Assembly: GCA_046759385.1 (NCBI GenBank)
Contig: JBHICC010000036.1
Coordinates: 1 to 30,042, forward strand
Direction of reading: 5' to 3'
DNA: 30,042 nt
Source: JBHICC01 sp046759385
GTDB taxonomy: Bacteria; Pseudomonadota; Gammaproteobacteria; Acidiferrobacterales; SPGG2
The translations under genes and the position numbers were made by a program. The notes under the pieces were generated by a model that did not search any database, was not told the origin of the DNA, and was given only the letters and a program-made list of their open reading frames with translations. Each line of letters starts with the position of its first letter. Positions within the stretch are counted from its first letter, which is position 1. Of this stretch, positions 23,236 to 30,042 are shown piece by piece.

Positions 23236-23676
23236 ATGACTGCACGGACCAAAGTATCGACCTTTTTCGTCCTGGCGCTGGTTGCCATGATGGTTCTTCC
23301 GCTCGGTGCCGACGCGAAGAAGGCCACGAGCATGTATCGGATGTCACACTTCGGCAAGTTCGCCTTCAACAAGCCTATTGAGATTGGTTCCAAACTCAAA
23401 GGCGTTAAGCTCGAGACGATCACCTTTAGTGGTGATGAGGCGATGGTCATTATTTGGAATCGGAACGCGTCTTCGGTGAAGGCACACGTCGGCGTGGCGC
23501 TGTTCGACAAGAAGAATCGCTTGATGGCGGCCCAGTCCGATTCGACCTCTATGGCTCGCTCGATCACCAGCGTGCGCGCGGGCAAACAGGCTAACTTTAA
23601 GATCAAGTTTAAGAAGTTCCTTAAAGGGTTTTATGGTGTAGCGAAGTACCAAGTCGTCCTTGTAACCGAGATGTAG
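23236..23676 (+). CDS. Exported small protein of unknown function
   Basis: ATG 23236 lies 10 nt after GGAGG and downstream of a good promoter. The 146-residue protein has a signal peptide (about 1-27, ending GADA-KK) and a basic, strand-rich mature part (KPIEIGSKLKGVKLETITFSGDEAMVIIW). The pattern suggests a small beta-sandwich, and the Lys-rich surface may bind an acidic partner. I do not recognise the family. A strong terminator follows 60 nt downstream, so it is probably transcribed alone. It is divergent from the OmpA-domain gene, and both are envelope proteins. Confidence 0.8.
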   Translation: MTARTKVSTFFVLALVAMMVLPLGADAKKATSMYRMSHFGKFAFNKPIEIGSKLKGVKLETITFSGDEAMVIIWNRNASSVKAHVGVALFDKKNRLMAAQSDSTSMARSITSVRAGKQANFKIKFKKFLKGFYGVAKYQVVLVTEM

Positions 23677-23735
23677 GGATCACAGCTCGGTAAGAGGACG
23701 TATAAAGCGAAGCCTCCTTAAAGTAGTAGCATTAA

Positions 23736-23764
23736 CAAACCCCGCCGCGTGCGGGGTTTGCTTT
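23736..23764 (+). terminator. Rho-independent terminator
   Basis: CAAACCCCGC-CGCGT-GCGGGGTTTG is a perfect 10-bp stem with a 5-nt loop, followed by CTTTT. It ends the exported-protein transcript (stop 23676) and may also separate it from the convergent barrel gene. Confidence 0.85.
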
Positions 23765-23783
23765 TGGCAAACAGTGGGAGCGC

Positions 23784-24731
23784 TTAGAAACGCATATTGA
23801 AGGTGAATGCCGCGAACGGTGCGGTCTCGTAGTCGTCGGAGGCAAGCCGATCGCCGTTTTGGTTCTCGATCTGAAGTTCACCGCCAAGGATAGCACCCGC
23901 ATAGAGATCAAGCCTGAAAGCGCGCTTCAGCTCGCGCGACACGCGCAAGAAGGTGGGCACACCGTTGTTCTGACCGATGCCGTTAGGCGCCACTCCCTGA
24001 CCGTCCAATCGAAAGCGAATCGAGCGGTAAGCGGCACCGCCAGCGAGCTGCCAACCCTTACCTAGGTCATAAATCGCCTCGATTCCGGCCGGCCCGGTCG
24101 GGCCGGCCGCAAATGGATTACGGAGGCGCAAGCGCTCGTTAACCCGCCAGTCCACTGCCACGAAAGGAAAGACGACGATGTCCTCGAGCCGGTTGAACAC
24201 CCCAGCGCCGACGCCAATCTTGCGGCCGGGCTTGATCGTCTTGAGCCCGGCAACGGCGGCACCGTAGGCGAACGAGTCCCCGCGGTCGGCGCCTTGTTCG
24301 CGCAGTGTCTCCAACGAAGGCGTCACGATCAGCAGCCATTTCTTAGGGAGCACTTTGGTGATCGGTGTCGATACACCGAACCGCTTTATCCTGCCCCATG
24401 GCTTAAGGCCGCCGAAGGAGGTCAAGCCGGAGAAATCGTAGTCGTCCTCGTTGTAGGCGAAACGAAATCCGAGTATGAGCGATTTATCGACCGGCTTGAT
24501 GATGCCGAAGCGAAAGAAAGCACCATTGAGCTTGAACTCGCCACCGCTGTCGAGGCGCGTGTCGGACTGATAATACGGAGTCACTGCGAAGGAGAAGAAC
24601 AGCTTGCGGTCCTTCATCATCGCTTCGCGGTCCTGCGCCGAAGCGGGCATCGCAAACAGCGTCATTGCTAACGTTGAGATGAGTAATGCGACCGGCGCAA
24701 GCTGGGAAAACCGTCCGTTGGATACTCGCAT
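23784..24731 (-). CDS. Predicted outer-membrane beta-barrel protein
   Basis: The 315-residue protein has a signal peptide (about 1-32, ending ASAQ). It continues as alternating amphipathic strands with aromatic girdles (FFSFAVTPYYQSDT, LILGFRFAYNEDDYDF, WLLIVTPSLETL, FVAVDWRVNERLRL), and ends in FTFNMRF. The C-terminal Phe is the usual recognition signal for outer-membrane barrel assembly. The sequence is repetitive in form and resembles DUF6268-like barrel proteins, but I cannot assign a transported substrate. No clear ribosome site precedes the ATG. It converges on the small exported protein, with the terminator between. Confidence 0.78.
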   Translation of the reverse strand: MRVSNGRFSQLAPVALLISTLAMTLFAMPASAQDREAMMKDRKLFFSFAVTPYYQSDTRLDSGGEFKLNGAFFRFGIIKPVDKSLILGFRFAYNEDDYDFSGLTSFGGLKPWGRIKRFGVSTPITKVLPKKWLLIVTPSLETLREQGADRGDSFAYGAAVAGLKTIKPGRKIGVGAGVFNRLEDIVVFPFVAVDWRVNERLRLRNPFAAGPTGPAGIEAIYDLGKGWQLAGGAAYRSIRFRLDGQGVAPNGIGQNNGVPTFLRVSRELKRAFRLDLYAGAILGGELQIENQNGDRLASDDYETAPFAAFTFNMRF

Positions 24732-25265
24732 GCGTAGTCGTGGATTATGTTCCTACGTTGCTTCTAGAAGAGTAGCATTGACGCGATCGTTAGAAAGATA
24801 TCTGGACTCGTTCTAATGTGATTTAAGAAATGCCCTTGGGTCTTGTGTGTGTCAGTGCCGTTGAGTAGCATGGGCCGCGGTGCCGGTGGATTACGCGGCT
24901 CATTGGCTTAAGAGAAGAACAATAAGCTAACGACCGCCCTTCGAGAGGAGGAGCCACGTCGATATCGCGCCAATGGCTGGTGGTTCCCCGGCACCACCTT
25001 TTGCAACCTTCACCCGCAAGCAAAGCGTGGCGCCCAACAGTTGGGCGCGAGACGCTTTGGCAACGCCATACCAGCTCAGCCCTATTCGGATTCGCCTGTG
25101 CTGAGAATCACGGCGGGGTCGTGCGACTCCTAAAACGATGCGGCATTGGCGGGAAACTGCAGAGATAGCGGGCAGCAGTCCTTTGGGCACGTTTCCACAT
25201 GCGCTCATCGCCCGCAGGTTTGCTATAGATATAGAAGGAGTCGCAATGATCCGAGGGAGCGAGAG
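24732..25265. other. 534-nt gene-free region with hairpins
   Basis: No convincing gene is seen between the barrel gene and the small membrane protein. Three neighbouring hairpins occur. GGTGGT..ACCACC followed by TTTT is at 24979-25002. A 16-bp hairpin is at 25021-25059 (CAAAGCGT and GCGCCCAA arms with a 1x3 internal loop and a 3-nt loop). CTCAGC..GCTGAG is at 25075-25105. A 43-residue frame from ATG 24973 also spans them but lacks recognisable features. Such clustered structure could belong to an RNA gene or to remnants of a mobile element. Confidence 0.4.
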
Positions 25266-25718
25266 ATGGGCTGGTTCAAGCGCTTGGAAGGCTGGCAAAA
25301 ACTGTGGATGTTGCTTTCTGTTGTAAGCTTCGCCGCGATCGGATGGGCAACAGCCAGCGCCTATCCGCAGGCCAACGCCAAACTAATCGGTCAGCTGACT
25401 TCGGCGGAGTGCGCCGTGGTCCGATCCTTACCGAGCAGCGAGATCAATCCAGATGGATTGCGCAAGGAGCAGTACGCGCTCTATCGGCAGTGTGGGGATC
25501 TGTTCTGGTATCGGGTGCGTCATCGCGACGCGGCCGCGACACTCGAGAATTACCAAGACCGTCTCAAGAATGCGCAGGTGATGCTCATGGGGCAAGCCAC
25601 TTTGGTCTGGTTTGGCATCAGCGTGACCTTGTACGTACTCTTATTTGCCATCGTTCGTCTCTTCCGTTGGGCGCGACCCGATACGGAAACAACCGAGCCG
25701 ACTGAGCCCCTACAATAG
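25266..25718 (+). CDS. Small membrane protein with two helices
   Basis: ATG 25266 after GAGGGAG gives 150 residues. It has one N-terminal membrane helix (about 13-30), a charged helical middle with two Cys (AECAV and YRQCGD), and a second helix (about 110-132, LVWFGISVTLYVLLFAIV). The middle is probably periplasmic, where the two Cys could form a disulfide. The tail is acidic (TETTEPTEPLQ). The open frame extends upstream to 25146 but that part is in the hairpin-rich gap and has no signal. I do not recognise the family. Confidence 0.75.
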   Translation: MGWFKRLEGWQKLWMLLSVVSFAAIGWATASAYPQANAKLIGQLTSAECAVVRSLPSSEINPDGLRKEQYALYRQCGDLFWYRVRHRDAAATLENYQDRLKNAQVMLMGQATLVWFGISVTLYVLLFAIVRLFRWARPDTETTEPTEPLQ

Positions 25719-25929
25719 AGGCGCCGCGCCGGCACAAGGCATGCAGTACTATCGGCATCTGCCCGGACTAGAAAGACAGAGCGGCAACATCATTTTTGTT
25801 GGAGCCGAGTTGACATTAGGAAAACGCAAGCGCCGGGGGAACTAACAACCAACTAGCCCTTCAAAGCGATAATAAGGTAGGCTTACCTGGGATACGCCCT
25901 TGTGCACTTACACATTGGAGGCCTTAGCA

Positions 25930-26124
25930 ATGATGTCAAGAAAGATTTTGGGTTTCGCCCTGGCAAGTGTTGCGGCTGGATTTCTCACTGTCGCTGCGCC
26001 CGCGCTCGCAGCCGGCGCTGGCGGTTGCAGTGCACCGCACAAAGGGACGAAGCCGGTGACGGCAGAGACGGGCAAACCCGCTCCGACTCAGCAGACCTCC
26101 GAGACAAAGGGCGAGAAGGGCTAA
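25930..26124 (+). CDS. Small exported protein, 64 residues
   Basis: ATG 25930 is 8 nt after GGAGG, with a second ATG directly behind it. The product has a signal peptide (about 1-28, ending ALA-AG) and a short mature part rich in Gly, Lys, Pro and Thr (GGCSAPHKGTKP, then a polar tail). One Cys is present. A strong terminator begins 32 nt after its stop, so it is a stand-alone gene. No family is recognised, and the mature part is likely disordered. Confidence 0.65.
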   Translation: MMSRKILGFALASVAAGFLTVAAPALAAGAGGCSAPHKGTKPVTAETGKPAPTQQTSETKGEKG

Positions 26125-26156
26125 CGTTCGGCGCGCGACCCTAATCCAATCACCGC

Positions 26157-26197
26157 AAAGACCTCACCGAACAGACGCTCGGTGAGGTCTTTTTATT
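26157..26197 (+). terminator. Rho-independent terminator
   Basis: AAAGACCTCACCGA and TCGGTGAGGTCTTT form a 14-bp stem with an 8-nt loop, followed by TTATTTTT. It ends transcription of the 64-residue exported protein. The reverse strand has only a short T run, so it may act weakly for the convergent transporter gene. Confidence 0.9.
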
Positions 26198-26245
26198 TTT
26201 GCAATCGGCCGCGGGTGCGATGTCTATTCCGGATCGACCGCCGCG

Positions 26246-27454
26246 CTAGCCCGTCACGGCAGATAGGGCCGCGCGTTGCCGTGCCGCGGCATGGGCACTG
26301 GCGATAGCTAGCAGCGCGAGCATCGCACACGCGATGAGCGTCGCGAACATCGGGTATGGCGTGCCGTCGTGACTGAATCCGATGAGCTGCACCACCACCG
26401 CGCCCACCACCATCTGCACGGCAGTCATGAGTCCGGACGCTGATCCTGTGCGTTGCGGCTGCGCGGCGATCGCCCCGACCTGCACCGGCGCTATAGCGAT
26501 GGCCCCGAAGAAGGAAAGCGCAATCGTGGGCACAAAGAGAAGAGCGGTGCTGCAAGCGAGCACGTTCGCTGCTACCAGGCCTGCCACCGCCGTTGCGAGG
26601 CACCCGAACCCCGAGAACAGAATCAATCGGCTGCGCTCAAAACGATCGCCCCAACGGCCAGAGATGTAGTTCGCCGCAACGTAGACAGCGCAGACGACAG
26701 CGAACCAGACGCCGTACTCAGTTGCAGAGCTCCCAAGCACGTCGACCATGAGATAGGGAATCGCCGCCTGCGTGGCGAAGAAGCTTGCCATGATGAACGC
26801 GAAGAAAAGCGCCGGGCCGAGGTAACTGCGATCGCGGAGTAGCGAACCGAAGGTCACAAACGTTTCACGCAACCCCAGCTGCACTCGTCGCTCGTGATTT
26901 GTCTCCGGTAGATAGCGGAAGAGCAATGACAGAGCCATGACACCGAAAAGTGCACATACCCCGAAGAGCGCGCGCCAGCTGACGTAATCTAGCAGTACGC
27001 CGCCTACGCCTGGCGAGAGCATCGGCACGAAGATCATGAATGTGGTTAGATAAGCGATGACCTGGCCGCTGCGCTCGCGACCGTACACGTCGAGAATAAT
27101 CGTGCGGGTGAGCGCCAGCCCGGTCGCGCTGCCTGCGGCCTGCACGATGCGGCCAACGATTAGCAGCTCCGGCGTCGGCGCGAGACCGGCGACGACACTG
27201 CCGATACAGAACAGACCGGTGCCCGTCAGGATCACCGGACGTCGCCCGAACCGATCGGAAAAGGGCCCGAAAATCAAAGTCATAACCGCGATTGTCACGA
27301 ACGACAAGCTGATGAGCGCTTGCGCGACACTCATCGGGATTCCGAAGTCCTGGTGCACGAACGGCACTGCCGGGGTGAGCATCTGGGTCGTCATCGGCCC
27401 AAGTCCATAGGCGACGACCAAAGCCCCTAAGGCGAGCAAGTGCAACTTTTTCAT
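26246..27454 (-). CDS. Bcr/CflA-type MFS drug transporter
   Basis: From ATG 27452-27454 the protein has 402 residues and about 12 membrane helices. Visible marks are MFS motif A near residues 62-73 (GPFSDRFGRRPV), RIVQAAGSATGLALTRTIILD (Bcr/CflA style), and the loop YLPETNHERR. Members pump out drugs such as bicyclomycin or chloramphenicol, or small metabolites, but the substrate cannot be told from sequence. GAGG directly abuts the ATG. The frame could start at TTG 27475, or at TTG 27445 with better spacing. No adjacent regulator gene is present. Confidence 0.9.
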   Translation of the reverse strand: MKKLHLLALGALVVAYGLGPMTTQMLTPAVPFVHQDFGIPMSVAQALISLSFVTIAVMTLIFGPFSDRFGRRPVILTGTGLFCIGSVVAGLAPTPELLIVGRIVQAAGSATGLALTRTIILDVYGRERSGQVIAYLTTFMIFVPMLSPGVGGVLLDYVSWRALFGVCALFGVMALSLLFRYLPETNHERRVQLGLRETFVTFGSLLRDRSYLGPALFFAFIMASFFATQAAIPYLMVDVLGSSATEYGVWFAVVCAVYVAANYISGRWGDRFERSRLILFSGFGCLATAVAGLVAANVLACSTALLFVPTIALSFFGAIAIAPVQVGAIAAQPQRTGSASGLMTAVQMVVGAVVVQLIGFSHDGTPYPMFATLIACAMLALLAIASAHAAARQRAALSAVTG

Positions 27455-27670
27455 CCTCGTTTCTCGTCTGTTCAAATCGGCCAGCCCACGACTCGACTAC
27501 GTTGGTTAATCTGCAAGAGAGTCTAGTCATGCACTGTTTCCAGCTGATTTCGTTAGACAAGCAAATCTGTTTCAATTGTTTCAGGAGGCCGATGGCACGT
27601 ACGTTCATCGCGTGTCACGGGCGACAGCGAAGAATCTATGAGTGGGCGGGGAGCGAGACCGGGAACAACT

Positions 27671-28360
27671 TTACGGAAGGTCAAAAACGAACACTTTGCT
27701 GTCAGCCGCGGCCGCAAAATCCACCGTGTCGATGTTTTTAACGGTTGCACCATCGCCTTCACGCAAGATTTCGCCGTCTACACTCACTTTACCGGCGACC
27801 ACGTGCGCGTAAAGCGTTCGCCCTGGAAGAAGCTCATGCGACACGTCTTGGTCGGCTTGCAGCATGAGCTGATACAAGAACGCGTCTTGGTGTAGCCGCA
27901 GCGACCCAACTCGCGCGTTGGGCGACGCGATTAGCTGCACGCCGGTTTGGCGCGCGAACTTCTTCTGCTGGTAGCCCGGTTCGATCCCCAGTTGATTGGG
28001 TTGGATCCAGATTTGTAAGAATTCCAGCGGCTCAGTTCGAGAGGGATTGTATTCGCTGTGCGTTACCCCAGTACCGGCACTCATCAATTGGAACTCGCCC
28101 GCAGGCAGTGCCTCGACATGGCCCATGCTGTCCTTGTGCTCGATGGTGCCCCGCTTGACGTAGCTAATGATCTCCATGTCGCGATGAAGGTGGGTTGCAA
28201 ACCCGGCGCCCGGGACCACCTTGTCATCATTGATAACCCGTAGCGCGGAGACACCCATGTGCGGGGGATCGTAGTAGCTGCCGAAGGAGAACGTATGGCG
28301 GCTGTCGAGCCACCCCAAACGCGTCAGGCCGCGATCCTCGCTACGTCTAACGTCAATCAT
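27671..28360 (-). CDS. Pirin family protein (YhaK-like)
   Basis: The 229-residue protein is a bicupin of the pirin family. Features seen are the start MIDVRRSEDRGLTRLGWLDSRHTFSFG, the metal ligands in HLHRDMEIISY with IEHKDSMG and GTGVTHSE, and the C-terminal cupin. Family members bind Fe and some have quercetinase or redox-sensor activity, but the role here is not known. Start ATG 28358-28360 fits the family. The frame beyond to 28435 is hydrophobic and not typical of it. Divergent from alkA. Confidence 0.92.
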   Translation of the reverse strand: MIDVRRSEDRGLTRLGWLDSRHTFSFGSYYDPPHMGVSALRVINDDKVVPGAGFATHLHRDMEIISYVKRGTIEHKDSMGHVEALPAGEFQLMSAGTGVTHSEYNPSRTEPLEFLQIWIQPNQLGIEPGYQQKKFARQTGVQLIASPNARVGSLRLHQDAFLYQLMLQADQDVSHELLPGRTLYAHVVAGKVSVDGEILREGDGATVKNIDTVDFAAAADSKVFVFDLP

Positions 28361-28533
28361 CGTCGGATTTTCGTGGGCCGTGTTGAACTGGAGAACTAAG
28401 ATATATATGTTCGCTACCGATATAAATAGCCGCATTATTCCCCCCCGAGCTCGCTATTCATGCGGTTTGTCCCTCGAAGCGCTGTCTCTCGGTGAAGGTC
28501 AGGACTTTTGCGGATTTCCTTCTGGCTATTTCA

Positions 28534-28562
28534 CAGACAATCTCGAGTGGGATCGGTATGAT
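28534..28562 (+). promoter_or_regulatory. Candidate sigma70 promoter of alkA
   Basis: CAGACA, a 17-nt spacer and TATGAT match the -35 at 4/6 and the -10 at 5/6. The start would be near 28569, about 44 nt before the alkA start codon. Confidence 0.4.
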
Positions 28563-28612
28563 TAGGCAAGCAGAGCGCCCACAGGCGCCATAAGCCTCGA
28601 ACGGAGAAAACG

Positions 28613-29521
28613 TTGAACGACCTCGCGAGTGTTTCTTCGATTACAGTCGCGCTAGCTTATCGACCACCGTACAACTGGGATGCCATGCTCGGTTTTCTGC
28701 GGGCGCGCGCCGTCGAAGGTTTGGAGCACTGTGACGATTATCAGTACCAGCGAACCTTCGAGGCCAATGGCCACCTCGGCATCGTGTCCATTTGCGCGGA
28801 TCAGGCAAAGCATGCGGTGATTGCCACAATTCAGGTCACGAAGGCTCTGTCGATTTCACCGATCGCGAAGCGTGTCCAAATGCTGCTGGATGTCGATGCC
28901 GATATGCAAGCCATCGAATCGACACTTAATGCGGACGAACGACTGAAGCGATTGACGGATATGGAGGGTGTGCGCGTGCCTGGTGCTTGGGACCCGTTCG
29001 AGCTCGGGGTGCGGGCAATCCTCGGACAGCAGGTGACCGTGGGAGCCGCGCGCACGCTCGTCGGGCGACTCTGTAGCGCGTTCGGTCGGCGCATCGATGA
29101 TGAGGAATCGGAAACGTTCGCACACCTCTTTCCAACTCCCGACGCGCTGGCTGAGGCAGAAATTGAGATCATCGGCGTGCCGCGACGCCGCGCGGACGGC
29201 GTTCGCGCGTTAGCACGCGCTGTCGCCAGCGGTGATCTCCAATTGGACCCAAGGGCCGACGCGCAAGCCGTTGGAAATCAGCTGCGAGCACTGCCAGGCA
29301 TCGGCAATTGGACTGTAAAGTACATGCGTATGCGCGCGTTTAAGGATCCGGACGCGTTTCCCGCGGAAGACGTGGCTTTGGTGAAAGCGGCGCGTTCCTT
29401 GGACATTGCATCAAGTGTGTCGGAACTTCAGCAAGCGGCAGAACGTTGGCGACCGTGGCGGGCCTACGCGGCCGTGCGTCTATGGCGCAGCCTGCACGCG
29501 ACTCAGAGCGCAGCGACGTAA
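28613..29521 (+). CDS. alkA: DNA-3-methyladenine glycosylase AlkA
   Basis: AlkA removes alkylated bases such as 3-methyladenine. TTG 28613 with GGAGA upstream at about 7 nt gives 302 residues. The N-terminal AlkA-type domain (about 10-115) is followed by the HhH glycosylase fold with GVRAILGQQVTVGAARTL, and the helix-hairpin-helix LPGIGNWTVKYMRMRA. The catalytic Asp253 lies in FPAEDVAL. Length and order match the whole AlkA family. No ada methyltransferase domain is attached. It is divergent from the pirin and overlaps the GNAT pseudogene end by 19 nt. Confidence 0.93.
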   Translation: MNDLASVSSITVALAYRPPYNWDAMLGFLRARAVEGLEHCDDYQYQRTFEANGHLGIVSICADQAKHAVIATIQVTKALSISPIAKRVQMLLDVDADMQAIESTLNADERLKRLTDMEGVRVPGAWDPFELGVRAILGQQVTVGAARTLVGRLCSAFGRRIDDEESETFAHLFPTPDALAEAEIEIIGVPRRRADGVRALARAVASGDLQLDPRADAQAVGNQLRALPGIGNWTVKYMRMRAFKDPDAFPAEDVALVKAARSLDIASSVSELQQAAERWRPWRAYAAVRLWRSLHATQSAAT

Positions 29522-29900
29522 GAACCAATGTTGCCGTAGCTTATCGATTTTTGTTCCAACAACTTCTCCATGATCAGCACATCGACCCAGACACCGTCTA
29601 GTTTCCCTTGCTCGCGGCACACGCCTACCTCTCGGAATCCTAAGCGTCGATATAGCGATTGACCCGCGGTGTTGGTCGGAAACATCGCTAGCACCAACTT
29701 GTGATAGCCGACCCGGGATTGAACGAGTGTCAGGCTAGTCCATCTGATCACACGGTTTGGCGCCCAGGCACGGTTCGCAGCCGGGTTTCGAGTGTGGCGA
29801 TTCTGTCTGCGATGTCCTAATTGTAGATGCTGCGTATTTCGGCCGCGTCGCTCGGGCAAGCCGGGCGTATCGAGACCGCGTGTTTGTAGTTGTCAATCAC
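29503..29900 (-). pseudogene. Decayed GNAT acetyltransferase
   Basis: The N-terminus begins at GTG 29900 with SIRPACPSDAAEIRSIYN and is then cut by TAG at 29817-29819. The line then reads DIADRIATLETRLRTV, which is typical of a GNAT of the phosphinothricin-acetyltransferase type. A C-terminal GNAT piece, GYHKLVLAMFPTNTAGQSLYRRLGF then VDVLIMEKLL, lies in another frame and ends at 29503. The middle that should carry the acetyl-CoA loop is missing: the locus has 398 nt where an intact gene needs over 500. The gene is therefore broken by a stop, a frame change and a deletion. Confidence 0.75.
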
Positions 29901-30042
29901 GTCTGAGGGTGCTCGATAGCCGATAAGCACACCAAGCTGCGCCGAATCCGCCGATACCGAGCGCGACGAATGCCCAGCCCCACGTGGTTGGCGATGTGCC
30001 GAGAGGGTTCGTTACGTCCAGCACGAAACCGAAAACAAGCGG
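29893..30042 (-). CDS. C-terminal end of a membrane transporter (partial)
   Basis: The minus-strand frame entering from base 30042 ends at TGA 29893-29895. It encodes 49 residues with a membrane helix (about 21-39, WGWAFVALGIGGFGAAW) after FVLDVTNPLGTSP and a short basic tail (RLSSTLRRD). This pattern is that of the last helix of an MFS or similar transporter. The stop overlaps the start of the GNAT pseudogene by 8 nt, which points to former translational coupling. Confidence 0.5.
   Translation of the reverse strand, partial: PLVFGFVLDVTNPLGTSPTTWGWAFVALGIGGFGAAWCAYRLSSTLRRD

Noticed and set aside
25030..25048. RYYYAAC/GTTRRRY pair suggesting an integron attC site
   Set aside because: The two boxes are separated by one base, with none of the long variable stem an attC site needs, and no integrase is near.
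24927..25298. 123-residue minus-strand frame in the gene-free region
   Set aside because: It crosses all three hairpins and the start of a plus-strand gene, and shows no motif or ribosome site.
1..30042. CRISPR array, insertion sequence or prophage
   Set aside because: No regularly spaced repeats, transposase, integrase or phage structural gene is visible.

Overview
The window looks like a chromosomal segment of a gammaproteobacterium. Evidence for this is the yggX-mutY pair, thiS-thiG followed by trmB, rof, acpH, and many Sec signal peptides and predicted outer-membrane proteins. I cannot name a genus. No phage, insertion sequence or CRISPR array is visible. Most of the window is ordinary chromosome, with one notable signalling cluster at about 7.7-13.4 kb.

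Region 1 (1-5560, mostly minus strand): a tight run lies between two tRNA genes, tRNA-Gly(CCC) upstream and tRNA-Phe(GAA) downstream. It reads AsmA-like envelope protein, two secreted START/SRPBCC-like paralogues, mutY and yggX. Gaps are a few bases or 4-nt overlaps, so it probably forms one transcript. Region 2 (5.6-7.5 kb, plus): thiS-thiG (thiazole synthesis) and trmB (tRNA m7G46 methylation), separated by a degenerate repeat-like spacer.

Region 3 (7.7-13.4 kb, plus) is the most interesting part. It holds two Hanks-type Ser/Thr kinases, a small secreted protein, a membrane-bound c-type haem/HAMP sensor with no output domain, and a class III nucleotide cyclase-like protein. The two kinases and the cyclase share a C-terminal domain of about 60 residues with a GP(I/V/L)(A/S)(K/R)..LV..AA core. 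There are five copies: one in kinase 1, two in kinase 2 and two in the cyclase. This suggests one circuit in which phosphorylation and nucleotide signalling use a common docking or regulatory module.

Region 4 (13.4-18.0 kb, minus): a secreted metallo-beta-lactamase-fold protein with altered metal ligands, Rof (Rho inhibitor), a CPXCG zinc-ribbon protein, a large putative lipoprotein and a DUF4139 protein. Region 5 (18.1-21.6 kb): a small membrane-anchored protein, a TPR/ICMT-like/53-residue membrane-protein operon on the minus strand, then zinc-ribbon protein, acpH and mug on the plus strand.

Region 6 (21.5-26.2 kb): envelope proteins (an OmpA-domain protein with helical repeats, small exported proteins, a predicted beta-barrel), two strong terminators and a 534-nt gene-free gap with hairpins. 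Region 7 (26.2-30.0 kb): a Bcr/CflA-type MFS transporter, a pirin, alkA, a decayed GNAT acetyltransferase pseudogene and the C-terminus of another membrane protein running off the window. Three DNA glycosylases (mutY, mug, alkA) occur in the window but are not in one operon.
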